Positions 44,601 to 63,122 of a stretch of DNA of 64,000 bases are shown piece after piece. The notes beneath the pieces are model-generated. The model worked only from the letters and a program-made list of their open reading frames with translations. It made no database searches and was not told where the DNA came from. Location: positions 5,973,865 through 6,037,864 of the forward strand of contig OY718806.1 of NCBI GenBank assembly GCA_963070105.1, written 5' to 3'. Made by a program: the position numbers and the translations under genes. Each line of letters opens with the position of its first letter. Within the stretch, counting starts at the first letter, position 1. This stretch comes from Litomosoides sigmodontis. Lineage: Eukaryota > Nematoda > Chromadorea > Rhabditida > Onchocercidae.

Positions 44601-45369
44601 GAGAGGTTAAGTTCAGTTAAAAAAAACGATCTCTGCCAAAACATTTGTTTCAGGACGCATTTGAAACTTGATGAGTTACTTGCAATAGTAGTTTATGTCG
44701 TCCACAGACAAAACAATCTTTTCAGAAAAACACTTCCAAACTATTCTGTGTGCCTCAAGAAATATACTTGGGGCTACCTCTTTCGAATGAAAATTATAAG
44801 GACGAAGCGACTCACATTGGCTGTTTATAACAACTTACTAAAATGGGGGCAGAAAAGTTCACTAAGCGAAACTCTACCGCTTCAAAGGAGCAATCTGACA
44901 AAAGTGGTCCCATAGGTCGAAGTTATTGGCATAACCATATAGCACTATTAGGTAATCTATACCTTACGACTTGTGGAATTAGTACTGCTTTATTCGCTCT
45001 AATGTCACATAAGCAGGAGAATATCATGAAATCGGACTGAATGCAGCACCTACACCTTACGTGCCAGGAAAATTTTAATAAACCAAATTGCAAAAACTGA
45101 GCATGAACGGAAGTAGGGAATACCAATTGGCATATACGCATGTAATTTGCAGTATTCACCAAACTTAGCAATGAATTCGCCAAACTTGCAAAAGAAATTC
45201 ATTTGGATGAGAGGTAAGAGGTGTAAGTTACGGAGCTGCAATGAAATACCCAAAGGTACCTACCAATAATTCCGTCATATCTATACTTAAACAAACTGCT
45301 TACTTGCACCATTGCCTCCGTCGTCGTCGTTGTTGTAGCTGGACATGTTGCACCACCCGCCACTTCCAT
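41652..45369 (-). CDS. Delta-12/omega-3 fatty acid desaturase (FAT-1/FAT-2 family)
   Basis: The short first exon (about 45307-45369) encodes [11 protein letters not shown], a Thr run and EAMVQ. A 1.4-kb intron separates it from [20 protein letters not shown]. Then come membrane segments and the three His boxes of membrane desaturases: HDCGH (about 43.51 kb), HRQHH in [14 protein letters not shown] (about 43.39 kb) and HVAHH at the start of the last exon (41652-41872). Other family blocks are [37 protein letters not shown] and [20 protein letters not shown]. These di-iron ER enzymes insert a double bond toward the methyl end of C18-C20 acyl chains. The N-terminal block looks more like C. elegans FAT-1, while [10 protein letters not shown] looks more like FAT-2, so the regiospecificity cannot be read from sequence alone. 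The gene appears complete. Confidence 0.92.
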
Positions 45370-46619
45370 CTTTCTGCAACCGCCAGATATCTTTAGCAAA
45401 CTATCAACGAGGATGGTATGATGTAGTGAGTGAACCTCAGCTGCTCCTTGCCTGCGCAGTGCTCTTTAATCTTTACTCCTTGCAGCAATGCTCTCTCCCT
45501 CCCCTCGTCGCCCGCACTCACTTTCTCCTTTTCCACTTATTCCCTCTTGCTCGCTCCCACACTCTCCCGCTGAATGGGGTGAAGTGAAGTAGAGCGGATA
45601 GGAGCGGAGATATTATTCAAATCGTACGGCAGCTGTCAATTTCAGTACAGCTTAGCTACTTAACACGAAATAACTGCTGGTTCACTTACAGTGATGTAAG
45701 TTCCTTCGTAGCAAACCTGAAATTGAGTTTCAGTCCTCTGAACCTCTTCAAGTGTTTCGGAAGCAGTGCACATGTAACATAGAATCTTAGCACAATCTCT
45801 TAGCATTTATGAATATTATTTAACAGTTTATAAATCTATAAGTCCACCTAAAAAGTCTAGGCTTCCAGAAAACGCTTTTCATCTTCTGGAAAAAATTCTT
45901 TTCCCTTTTTTCACATATTTCAGAAAATGAGTAACAAACAGTGGGAAAATCCAGCACAAATCAGAAAGCCAGAACCGCAAACTTTATCTAATCCATAACA
46001 GTTAATTAACGTACTCCTGAACTCGAAAAATTTTCTACTTAACCAAACTTCGATTTATATATTTTTTTCACACTGTACAATAGCGTCCTCCATCTGACTT
46101 CAGAAACGCTCAAGCAAGCAAGAACCAAATCAGCAAATGATATTTCTGAAATCACAAGGTTCCTCGCCCGGAAGTGCTCAACAGAATAAGAACTTAAAGA
46201 AAGGGAATAAATAAAGTTCCTTCATTGACATTGATCAGAAATGTTCGAAAATCCAGAGCCGTGGCCGGATAAGACATTGAAAAAACCAGTTGCAGAAAGC
46301 CGAAGCTACCAAAGTTGCTCACGAAAACAAATATTGTACAACTGTAACTTGACTACAATCAATTATTTAATTTATTGAAAAATATAGCTGCCAAGAACAA
46401 ATAATCGTTAAAAATTCATTAACTATCCTCACCCAATTTTGCAAACAACGCCTTAAGTAGAAACAAAATAATGGGACATCAAAGAGAAATCGAAAAATGT
46501 CTTCCTTGATTTAACAGTTTTCCACAACACTCGATATATACACAAAGTGCCTTGTTTTAGAACGAAAAGTCGATAAATGAAATTTTAAATTTTGAAAAAC
46601 GTACACCTCGTTCACAAAT
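45370..46619. other. Upstream region of the desaturase gene, with a CT/GA-rich tract
   Basis: The 45.43-45.60 kb part is unlike its surroundings: CT-rich on the + strand (GA-rich in the direction of the desaturase gene) with several CTCCC/CTCGC clusters. It is a candidate promoter-proximal element. The rest is AT-rich and without features. Confidence 0.45.
45425..45600 (-). promoter_or_regulatory. Candidate GA-rich promoter tract of the desaturase gene
   Basis: On the - strand the tract reads as GAG/GGGAG-rich sequence 55-230 bases upstream of the desaturase ATG. Its composition contrasts with the AT-rich flanks. GA-rich upstream tracts are common near nematode promoters. No experimental signal can be read from sequence. 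Confidence 0.35.
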
Positions 46620-47960
46620 TTAGTATAAATCAAATTTTAGACCAAATTGCTTCATTACTTTCGGTGTCGAAGGATGCATAAAATCTTCAGGTATCATATA
46701 AACTGCAAATGCTTCGAAATGGAGATCTATTCTTCGTTTCCTAATGTACATGGAATATTTTTGTACCTCATAAATACATAATGAAATTAGGAGTTGGAAG
46801 TGGAATCATAATACTAAAATTAGTTTTAAAATCTCAACATGAAATTTACAACAGGTGATAACGCTATTATCATACTGATGATTCATCCTAAAAGCCAAAG
46901 ATTTTGCAAGCCAAAGATTTTGTGCAGAAAGGAAATGTACGAACAGTAGTATACACACCATGAAGTGAACAGTAGTTGAAAATACTCTATTTTTCATCAA
47001 AACACGGATGATTATACGTTCTGAGACTTTAAAGTACATATGACTTCATATTATCAAAATGATATACCTTTACAGCTGCAAAAAATCCTATCTGTGAAGT
47101 CTTCCTCCTCCGGAAACTTCTTCTCAATCATTATCCATACCATTCAGAATAATTTGATCACTATGATAACGATGCATTGCTGTTGTATGGGTTGTAATCA
47201 GCGGCTTCTGGACGAAAATTCGTTGCCATTCTCTTGATGTGATATCCAAGCCTTATCAAAAATTTTCCCATGAACAATTCTCCCAACAATTTTCCCATCC
47301 CATGAACAATCAAGTGGATAAAAGAATCAATTAAAACAAAAGATTTGAAAATTCATACAAAAAGCTTCATTTGCGTTTGTCTAATCCGTTGACATTCAAT
47401 TCTAAGTGGTGATGGTTACTTTGTGGGTATCTTTATCCTTTACTTGAAATATAAAAAACCAACCATTTTTTCATGCGTAAGAAGTTTATGCTGACAAATG
47501 TTACAACTAAGTTATTCATAGAAATAACATACCAATCGTAATCAAGGCACAAGCCGAGCGAAAGAGCAAAAATTATATAAAAATTTCGCTTTAGTCCTTT
47601 CGCTAATTTTGGATGAATTTTTGGCCGTGACTGATAAATAGTGTTCGAGAAATGCCAGTAACCTCGACCCACTTTCCTGTCGGTATAATGCATTGGGTCC
47701 TTTCGCTTGTTACCTGTAAAATATTTGTTTTACTTGTAAGTCATCCATAGCAACTTTTGTGAATGAATAAAAGTACTTTGCAGCCAAAAACAATTAAATA
47801 TCAAAGATAAAGCTTAACCCCAAATCGTATAATTCGATGGATGATAATCGTCTTCTGGTTTTTTAATTTCGTTCAGCGATGGAATACCAGTTTCGAGTCT
47901 CTTAACAGACACGTTAACTGATAATATCTTCGACACATTTTTACGCGACGTCCCTAACAT
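46620..47960 (-). CDS. Small one-TM protein, tentatively an NDUFC2-like complex I subunit
   Basis: Three exons: about 47819-47960, about 47530-47714 and 46620-46766. The start ATG follows TTATTTTGCAG by two bases, a strong spliced-leader site. The protein has about 157 residues. It has a basic, Ser-rich N-terminus (MLGTSRKNVSKILSVNVS) that could be a mitochondrial presequence, a tract HYTDRKVGRGYWHFSN, one hydrophobic segment near FYIIFALSLGLC, then a basic stretch (YIRKRRIDLHF) and MIPEDFMHPSTPKVMKQFG. The order short TM, basic segment, PEDF resembles NDUFC2 (B14.5b), an accessory subunit of mitochondrial complex I. This is a weak match judged by eye. If wrong, it is an unrecognised small membrane protein. 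The donor of exon 2 is the least certain point. Confidence 0.5.
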
Positions 47961-48525
<565 letters not shown>

Positions 48526-51146
48526 ATGTCCTCAAAATGGCTGCCGCGTTATATGGAAAATCCCTTTCAAAAAAATCCACAGAAAGGTGCTGAATCTGTA
48601 AGTACTTCCAGTGAATTGCGTTTCATCTCTTATCTGCCTGACCGCTCAATATTTCAGTATTCTACAGCAAAATGTTGGTATTATAAGATTTGAACGACAT
48701 ATTCATGATGCACTGCTTGTGACTTCATATGAATGCAGTTAAATCCGGTTAGACGCTGTTTTAGGTCACGAAGACGTGGTTGGAAGGCGAAGCGGGACAG
48801 CTTTTGAAGAAAATCATGAACAGATCTTCAAATAATGATGATATACATGGAGGCGCGTACACAGGTGGAGCCGGTATTGCATATGCAATGTTAAGAGCAT
48901 CTTTATCGTCCTTTAACCGTAATGGGGAGGAATCAATGAAATATGGAAGGCGCATACTTATGCAGCATTTAGAAGCTGTTAAAGAAGTTAGTTTTAAGCA
49001 TTCGTCGAAGAAAACAGTTGCTTTGATATTATCGATTGGCTTAGTGAATGCAGTAGCCCTATTTTAGATGAAAAAATTGCAGTGAAAGAGGAATTTATGG
49101 AAAGGTATGACTTCCATACTTGGTGATCAAGAATGGAAATAGATTGAACGGAACATGCGGTATATGAGACTGCCAGATATTCTGTCTAGGGTATTTTCTC
49201 CAACAAGGTGACTTAATCTCAAGCTTATTCAGTCAACTTTAAATCTCAGTGTTTCAGATTTTAGATGTTTTAGATAAATCTACGGATAAACATGCGGAAA
49301 TGTTAGGTAGCAGCTTTTAGAACATGTGGATCATACTTTTCAGTGGTGTGTCATCGCAGCTTTCTGTGACTTGTTACTTTTCAGAAAGAGTCAGACCGCG
49401 AAACATGTTATTTATTGGGGTCATTAAGTATTTACGTGATCTATATACTATATGAAAAAACAAGCAAAAGAAGCAAACAATTGATTGATCGCATTATTGA
49501 AATTGGTCATCTTATAGCCAGCAGTGATGTACTTGGTGATGGAGACGACGAACTGCTTGCTGGACGAGTCGGTTTTCTCGCTGCTGTTACCATGCTTAGG
49601 TTTGCTATCTTTTTCTTAGTAGTTCCTTACACTTCTTTGATTTGTGCAATTTGAAATTGCTGATCATTTAAAACTATGTAACTTCCAGGGAGCATTTGAC
49701 ACGTGAAATCATTCCCGACGTTTGTGTTGGGAATGTCATAAATAAAGTAATCGCCTCTGGTAGATCTTATGCCGCTTTGAAGAAGTTCAAAGTGCCATTA
49801 ATGTATCAATATCATGGACGTCATTACTTGGGTGCAGCTCATGGTCTTATGGGCATCCTGCAGATGTTACTTAGGTAGAAATACGTAATTTCTGTAAACA
49901 TAACCATTTAAAATTCAAATCAAATCATCTGCTTTTTCCGAGAACTATTGGGTTATTTGGTGTAGCGCATTTATTTGTATTGATTAGAAGCCATGAAAGC
50001 AATTCGTTTGCATCCTAGAATGCTTATATTTTTCCTTGAAGATTTGTGGCAAAGAAGTTTTTGTTTTGCTTTTTCTTATATCTATACATCAACTCTATTT
50101 TCTTCCTGCTGCTTCAAAGTGCATACCCTCTTTGTAGCTTCATTGAATTTTTGGATGAAAGAGCAAAATCCGATGTCTTGAAAACAGTGGATTGGATTGT
50201 ATCACTACAGTTAAAAAACGGTAACATTCCATCGAAGGTGGAGGAGGAAGGAATCAATCGGGGTGAAAATGAGCTGATTCATTGGTGTCACGGTGCGACT
50301 GGTGCTGTTCATTTGATGATTGTTGCATATTTGCGAACCCACAACGAGAAATACTTAAAAGTTAGTTTTGCTTGGTGTTTTGCTCATATCTCTTATGTAT
50401 CATGTCACTGAAAACAGGAAGCAAGTCCAGTAGTCTTCTTTTTGAGTATGTTTTGCACAGTCGTGGTAATAATTTGGGTACATTTGTGCATGTAAGCAAT
50501 TGTTTTCTTGTTTTTCTCAAATTGTAATTATAATTCATTCTCAAGTGTTTTAGATCTTATCATTTTCATAAAGGGAAATAATTTTGCATCACAGTTTTTT
50601 GCGAATGGTAGAAATGAAATTTTAGAGCGCAGTTGCAGCGCTAAATCTTATTTGGGAAAAGGGTATCTTGATGAAAGGATCGGGAATATGTCATGGTGCT
50701 GCTGGCAGTGGCTATGCTTTCCTACTGTTTCACCGACTTACCAACGAACGGGTTTGTTTTTTCTCTAATCAGAAACTACATACCGATTCAAAATTGTATT
50801 GACTTGATATGTTTTTGGAGTGAGAATTACTGTAGCGTATATTTCCACATTTCCGATAGAAATGGTTGAGGTGACCTGATGAAGAAAGTATTGCACTGGC
50901 ACGTGGACCGAACGCAGGATTCGTTGCGCTTGGTTATGTTGCACCATATTTGTTTTTCAGAGGTACCTGGACTGTGCCCGCTGTATTGCGAAAATTATTT
51001 GTAGTGAAGATTTCAAACGAAAGGCTCGGACCCCTGATCGGCCATATAGCTTATTCGAAGGAATAAGTGGAGCTTTATGTTTTATATGTGATTTGTTGGA
51101 ACCAGATAAAACGCAGTTTCCTCTTGTACCTATACCTTTTTCCTGA
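48526..51146 (+). CDS. LanC-like protein, copy A (LANCL family)
   Basis: Seven exons: 48526-48597, 48765-48986, 49385-49599, 49689-49874, 50138-50360, 50626-50751 and 50961-51146. They join in frame to 409 residues, close to human LANCL1 (399). Family marks are [73 protein letters not shown] and [13 protein letters not shown]. The three zinc ligands are present: Cys at 50286-50288, and the adjacent Cys-His at 50689-50694. LANCL proteins are alpha-toroid zinc enzymes related to bacterial lanthipeptide cyclases. The animal proteins add glutathione to dehydroamino acids in proteins, removing reactive dehydroalanine. A TTTTTAG acceptor 12 bases before the ATG suggests trans-splicing. An AATAAA lies about 120 bases after the stop. 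Copy B follows after 342 bases. Confidence 0.94.
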
Positions 51147-51265
51147 TTGCCTTTAATGTATCATTGTTCTTTGTTAGATATACCTGTTAAAAAATAGTTC
51201 GGGCTGAAAAAGTATATCTGTGCTCTTCGAGTTATTGCTGATTATTGTAACAGTTGTTTGTTAAA

Positions 51266-51271
51266 AATAAA
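51266..51271 (+). terminator. Polyadenylation signal of LanC-like copy A
   Basis: AATAAA 120 bases downstream of the copy A stop codon and before copy B, so copy A has its own 3' end. Confidence 0.55.
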
Positions 51272-51488
51272 TCTTAAACGTGAAGTTTTTGTCATTTTGG
51301 TGTTTATAATGATATCGCAGGAGATTTCTGTTTTTTTAATAAAGCGATTCTTGCAACAAGTATCTATAATTTGATAACAAGCGATTAATCAAAATTGTGC
51401 ATAGAAATATTGGATTCATGGGAAGGGTGGTTGCATACACACGTGCTACTCACCTGTGTTGCAGTTTCGGAAAGCGAAGAAAGAGGCG

Positions 51489-54000
<2,512 letters not shown>

Positions 54001-57000
54001 ATATTCCCTATATATTGCTTGTATTTTATTCATTATCTTTATGAGATGTGCAAATTTATTGATAAAATTGTCACGAAAGTATGCAATTTATTATAATTAA
54101 TTCATTTATGTGGATGTTTTCAAACTGAGAAATTATGAATATAGTAGTATGAAGGGAACGGTTTTAATTTCAATTTGCCTCTCCTCTCACTTCATGCTAG
54201 AAATTGAATGGAACATTTTAACTTATTTTTTTTCTAAAATGTGGCATTTTTCTATCCCGAAGTGATAATTGTTGGAAAATTTCTATACGGTGGCATAATG
54301 TGGAAGCAATAAGCTTCTGAACTGTCAGGTTGTATATAGCAGGATTGACTCTGTAACTTGTTTCTCGAATTATTCCTCACTCATGAACAAAGTATAAAAT
54401 ACTGCTCCACATTTGAATGTTGCATTTATTCCCACCACTTCGGTGTTTGACTAATGGTGGAAGTTTCGTATGTTAGAAGCAATTGCATATTTCATTGCCA
54501 CTGTAATCATCGCCAACCTTAAGAACGAAAACGACAGCACACAGCCACCAATTTTCTTTATTGTTATCCTCAAGAGACAAGCATGTCGTAACACTTACTA
54601 TCTCTTGTAATTTCCAGGCACTTTTGATGATTATGAAAGGGCGGCAAGAGTAGCAAATAGACAAAATGCGATAATGGGACTAATACTAGCATGCAAATCG
54701 CACAGCATGTCGCCTGTCCTTTGCAGTGTCACAGAGACCGGTGTTCCTGTCGTCAATTTGTCTACTTTGACATTGCTTTGTCCTTATACACTTTCTCACA
54801 GTCTAATAACTATAAGCTACCCTGAAATCAAAGCTACCTTTTTTGTCGTATGCTACTCATAATTCCTTCTGCTTTGTCGTGTGTTAAAATAAGTTATCAA
54901 ACTATCAAACTTGATCTCACATTTAAGTCAGAACAGATATTTGAAATGCCTTTGATAAATTCAATGTTATGATTGAATGAAGAAGTAAATTATTTCTGTT
55001 TTTATGAAATTGAAAAGTGCTTAGTTAAGGATACAAAAAAAGCTATACCGAAAAAGTTACGGAGTCTGTAAGCAGGTTATAATATCCTCGACGCAATTCA
55101 TATGCTACATCTCTTTTAAGATATCTTTAAGGTATTTGAATGATCGTAAATGCTGTAGATAGTCAGTTTACAAACTGATAGGTAGTACAAATAGCATAAG
55201 GACATGTTGTTATCTGACGAAACTATGAGTGCGATGGTCGTAATATTGATGCATATTATTTGGTTGTTAATCAGATCTTCCATTGAAAACTGTCCTGATG
55301 GCTGCAGTACACGCAGTCCAGCTTCGTCAGCTTCGAGCATCTTTGAGCTGCATAGCGTTGTTTATTGGTGTGTTGGTTGCCGCAGAACTGAGATGCAAGT
55401 GATAACGATAACAATAATGATAGTGGTAATGAGATTGGAGCCGGGATGCATTTTCCAGCTGACGTATCTGTCAATCGTGGTTGTCAATCAAATATGATGT
55501 TGCAGCAGTTGACCCCCCTCTCCCTATATTTTTTCACATGTATTTCCTTTCTTTTATCGACGTTTTTACTTCAGCAATATATTTTGTCATAAATGTAAAC
55601 ATCCCTTCCATTACTTTCAGAAGTTTGTATATTATTTGCTAGCTCATTGAATAGACATTATTCATCCTTGCCAAATCTGCCTACCTCTCCAACTTATAAA
55701 ACGTTTGCTTTGACTTCATTTGCTTGGAATAAATTTCTAAATCAATTAGTATTAATTCTTTTCAATGTGAGTTTAAATTAACGACCTGTTTCATTATGTA
55801 CAGTGAATTTCATAGCACCCAAGTTTTTACTTTCAGCATCTGTAAACCACTTGAACCGATTCGGTGAAAATAATTTGGTATGATGATTGGACAAAAATGA
55901 TTTAAAAAAGTACTAGTTATTGTTCTTTGGAATTCAATGTTATTCATTACCATCATCGGTTGTTTCAACAAACTCCAGGAAATACATAATTTAGAGTGAA
56001 ATATGGTATTAGAAAATACCACTTGATATTAAAAACACAAAAAGTTCAGCTAAAACTTGCTCGGGATATACAGTCAGTTTATGCAAATACAACGGTCATT
56101 CTTTAGTTTTAAAATTTCGTTGACACAGCATGATACACTTTGCAACGTACAAAATTATCCTGTTAAATTTATATCACTGATTCGTTTCCACTTTGCACCT
56201 ACAACTTTTTGAGTTCGACAGAAAAACGCCATAAATGATTTTTGACATGATTTGATATTTTTCGCATTGTACTGCAAAAATAATCAGGAACATTTTTCAA
56301 CATTCTTTGATAAATTGGTATCAAGTTGGCCAATCAAAAATCTCGGGATACGTTAGGACTACCCAGTGTTAAAAAATGATTATGTGTGGATTAACTGCAA
56401 AAAATCTGCATGAATCTCTAAAAAACACAAGCGAAATTGCATTTAGCGAATGTTGCAACAAAATAAACAGCAGGAGTTAGGTGACAACAGTACTTCAAAG
56501 GATATGCCGTCGGTAACCATAATGTATTGCTTAATGATCCTGTTGCTGTTTTGCTTTAATAAGTTTCCAATTAAAATAGCTACAACAGCAGATTGATAGG
56601 AACAGAAACAACCGTAACGATCTCTTGTAAATGGTATATGTCAGCTAATTAGCACATCGCAATTATGAATAGCATAAATTAAAGGTTTAGATTGTAAACT
56701 GATTAAGATGTTGTTCTGTTCATATGATTTACAATCAGTTAAGTGCATCCCTACTTTATTATCACTACAGTTGTCTTATTTTCAATTAATTAACATTACA
56801 CCTCAGCACGGTCTACTTCACCATTTACGAGTTAAAATATAATATAAAAACATGTCAGACTTCAGTGAAAGTTTTCTTTATGACAACATCGAAAATGCTG
56901 CAGCAAACTGCGTTCGACACCGACAAAAAAGTGGTGTTTGCAAAAAAAGTCTTTCAAATAATTAGCAAAGTGAAAGAGACATTGGAAATTTGTCTGATAG

Positions 57001-60000
57001 GGTGGCTGAATGAATGTTTAAGGCTTTAGAGTGTGTTCAAGTATCCCATCAACCCTCGACTTCTTCTTTAACCTATTTGTTTACTCATACCTGTACTGCT
57101 TGCTACTTGCCGCACCGCTACGCAAGTCTTTAATGTAAAGGAATGAGCACTGTTATTTGTGTGAGCAATATGCAGCAGCTATTAAAACGTGAGCATTGGG
57201 TGGATAAAAGGAAAAAGAATATCACTAAGTGTGACTATAGCTTGCTCAGGCTAGCTAGATACGAAGAATCAGAGGATAAACATGGATGATCAGAAAGGCG
57301 ACAACAGTCCTTGACAACGAGACGACACTTGCAATACGACAACCAGATTAACCTTTCTTTCAGCACTGTTATAGCATACATCGAACTGCATAACAGCTAT
57401 TCATGACTTACTTCATAGTGTCCAATTGCTCTTCCAAAATTAGTAATCAAATATTTGTTTTGGATAAGATAGTAGAGAAATACACCACGCAGTAAGAAGT
57501 GGAAGTTTGAAACAGAAAAGCATTATCTCTGAAAAAAAATCGCCCAATAATTTGACCCATCCTCCAACTTCAATGTCAACTTTAGATGTATTATGTTTGT
57601 TGCATTAATTTTCAAACTAAAAAACTAGATTTTTTAGGTGACATAATCTAAGAACATTCCAGAGAATACATGACGTTACAATTTAGAAATACGAATAAAA
57701 TGTACATCATAGTGTGTAAAGTGAGGTATGCTATCCATCTTAAAGTAAGTAGGATACGTCGCAAATGATTGTTAAAGAGGAGTGGGAAAGACAAAGGGAA
57801 CATCTTTAAATGAAATGTTTGGAATGGAAAGATTAGAGAGAAAAAACAAAAACAAATAACCCTACAATATAGCGTTGAATCATTACTGCGAGTTACCCTC
57901 GTCATTCCCCTCTTTAGTAGATTAGCTATCGAAGAGCGGCAGATGCATATTAGCAAACTACAAAAACATGCATATATAAATATACACAAAACACGTGGAT
58001 ATATACAAACGGGCAGATGGAAACCTCATAATGAATTACCAAAAGGAATCAGAAACAGTGTATATGTAATAATGGCAGGCGGCAGGCCGCAGAAGTCATT
58101 AAACAAATCCTCTCAAAACCCACATGAATAGTCATTTAATTGCCTGTAATCCCAAAATATTACGGATTTTTGATCCGGTTCAAGTTAAAGTCACTTCAGA
58201 ACAGTACTAGATGCCCTCTTATTTAAGCCTTGTAGGATTGTTCTTGCCCTATTATTATATCTCGAGTTTCTTGCTACTTTTATGAATTTTGCTCAAAAAA
58301 AGAAAGATTCCTCAAATCTTCTCTTTCTACAGCTTTATGTTGTAAAACTATACTCAGTAAAATGCATGAAAAACTTCGCATTTACAGTAGTCAGAATAGT
58401 AATTCTTCGGAAGCATTCTCACCTTTTACACAAATTGTTTGCCGAAGGATGGAAAATAAAGCGATCACACATTATTGATGGTGTCTGTTTGCCAATCTTC
58501 CGTCTTGATGGAAATGATTTTAATTGAGCCTAATTAGTTTAGGAATTCTTAGAAATAAAATCCGTAATGAACATAGCAGCAAAATGAGGAAAATTGTCAT
58601 GAAAAGGTCAATGTAACGGAAAAGGAAAAAATAGAACGGTGGTGATGTGAAAGTGTAAAAGGAGGAGTCGACCACTTTTACAACATGAAAAAGTGCGAGG
58701 TTGCGAGGTGAGGCCCTTCAACTACGACGGACATAAAGTCTTTCTTTTTCAGAAACAAAATTGAACAATCTTTAAGGATGGTTTTGAACTTCGCATTAAC
58801 CTCCTAAGTTGCACCAATCAATAAGAACTGAATCCAGATGCACCTAATTTTTGAGAAAGAATTGAATAATAAATATATACGGCTATAGTATCAATCAAAA
58901 TCTTTGCTATGGATGAAACACATAACATCAATCCTTGAGTGACGTAGTAAAAGCATGCCGCTCATAAAATGCGATACTTGCGTTGACTGTTACTATTTTG
59001 GCGGTCAGTAAAAAGCGATGAAAAACGATTATGCTGGAGACAAGCACATATTAATAACAACTGTTCCTGCTTCCTGTAGATGTTCCCAGCAACATTTCTA
59101 GCACATCATGCAATTAAGCGAATAAATGAAGACTCTCATATCGCGGACAGATAATGAAAAGAACAACCAAAACCATTATGATTCGGTTTATGGGACAAGC
59201 TATCTTTAATTTCAAAACTTCAAAATTGAAAAAAAAATTAGAGTAACTGTGATTGGAAGTGTTTAAAAGGACTTCATTGACGTCTAAATACATCACAATG
59301 GAATTTGTAACAAATCGTTCGCTAATTTGTTTCGCGAAACAAGGACACAAAATCTCCGGTTGCTAAAGCTTAGATCACAGTACAACACCGCAAGAGTTTC
59401 AAACAAGGCAAAGAAAAGTTTGCTATCCATTGACCTTAAAAAAATACAGATAAAGATCTGAAAAACTTAATTTGCATGTATTCATTTGATCCAGGTAGGA
59501 ATTCCATCTATTTCCAGTTTCCAAAAGTAAGATGATTCAAATTTTTATAGCAAAAAAAGCTTAGTAAATTTCCGGAAGGAGTTGGTTCTGCCACTTTGAG
59601 ATAATGTGTGCATATTATATTAATGGATAGATGGACAAGCTTGAACACACTATCCTTTCCTAATGACTTAATTGGAGAAAAGTTTGGCAAACAAAAAATC
59701 AAATTTGTATGAACATCTTCTATTAATAACCGTAAATAGACGGGAATACAACAGGATATTTATTTCAAAAATTTAATGAAACATAAAGTAGATTAAGCCA
59801 GCATTATACATAAAATATTAATGCACCGAGTGCTCTAATTATGTCACAATTGGCTAAAAGGGCAACTGAGCAATATCACTTTTTTATATACATTTGCTTT
59901 AAGGTATAGACCGGTAACTTGCTACAACAAATTTGGAATGTTAAAGGTATAATGCAACATCTAAATCAACAGGAAAATCTTCTAAATTTACCATTGATCA

Positions 60001-60368
60001 GTGAAAATCAATTTGTTATTGAAGAAAATTAAAAATTTTTAAGAAGCAGAAAAGATGGAGTGAATAAATAAGACGATATAACAACCATTTCAGGAAGACT
60101 TTTAAGGAAACTAAATCAATATCCTGAGAATAGAAAAGAATCGAAATTGTGAATTAAATGAGAAAATGGAAATAAACTCTTCAATACTAAATAGAGAGAA
60201 TGACAGATCGAGGAATTTTTGGGTGTGCAAAGCATTCTTGATGCAGGGAAGGGATCATAAAATGTAAAACGTCGGTTTCCAGGAATGTACATTAAAACCA
60301 AAAAACGATTTTAAAAGTAATGAAACAATGATTAAATACATATAGAAATGCTTTTGCCATGATATCAT
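54001..60368. other. 6.3-kb gene-poor interval between two convergent gene ends
   Basis: AT-rich DNA between the stop of LanC-like copy B (+) and the stop of the forkhead gene (-). I found no coding exon with splice support. A Glu/Leu-rich - strand stretch at 55.26-55.34 kb and short frames at 57.6-58.5 kb are unsupported. The region could hold forkhead enhancers or non-coding RNAs, but nothing in the sequence shows this. Confidence 0.5.
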
Positions 60369-62591
<2,223 letters not shown>

Positions 62592-62760
62592 AATAAATGC
62601 TATAAATTGCTCATTAATATTGTTGTGTTTCTCTTAGCAAGTAATTGAGCGCGTCAAACCTAAGCACACAATGCATGCTCTCATCCAGGTTTTCTGGAAT
62701 GAAAAGGACTTTTCAATTTTGGTTACTGGATACTGCTGAATGGTAGTTAATTTCACTTAC

Positions 62761-62859
62761 ATTTGGAGCAGGAAGCTGGCCTTTCAGCCACAAGATCGGG
62801 GCATAGCTCCGAGATTTTAAATCTCGACATTCGTTGCACAATGCTCGTCTTGTTGTTTT
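62761..62859 (-). other. Exon-like segment upstream of fkh-2
   Basis: Flanked by a CTCACAG acceptor and a GTAAGT donor on the - strand and open throughout, encoding KTTRRALCNECRDLK and then a hydrophobic stretch with a CxxC. Its phase does not join the fkh-2 ATG exon in frame, so it is either a 5' UTR exon of fkh-2 or chance. Confidence 0.35.
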
Positions 62860-62998
62860 CTGTGAGAAATGTAAAGCTCGGCGAAATACGAGTAGCTTTG
62901 GAGGAAAAAGTAAACAAACAAATAAACAAAGCTCAACGATCGACACGGTATCACTTCGAGCACACAGAGGTTTGATGATACGTCTTCTTCCTGATCTC

Positions 62999-63122
62999 TC
63001 TGTGTGTGTGTGTGTGTTGTGTATGCGTGTGCACTTCAGAGTGTCGTCCTGTGTGTACACACGGACACACGCAAACACACACACACACACGTACACACAC
63101 ACATACACACGCGTACACACAC
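62999..63122. repeat. (TG)n followed by (CA)n, an inverted dinucleotide repeat
   Basis: A TG-rich run (62999-63058) is followed by a CA-rich run (63059-63122), so the two halves are roughly complementary and could fold on themselves. It lies about 400-530 bases upstream of the fkh-2 start codon. Confidence 0.85.
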
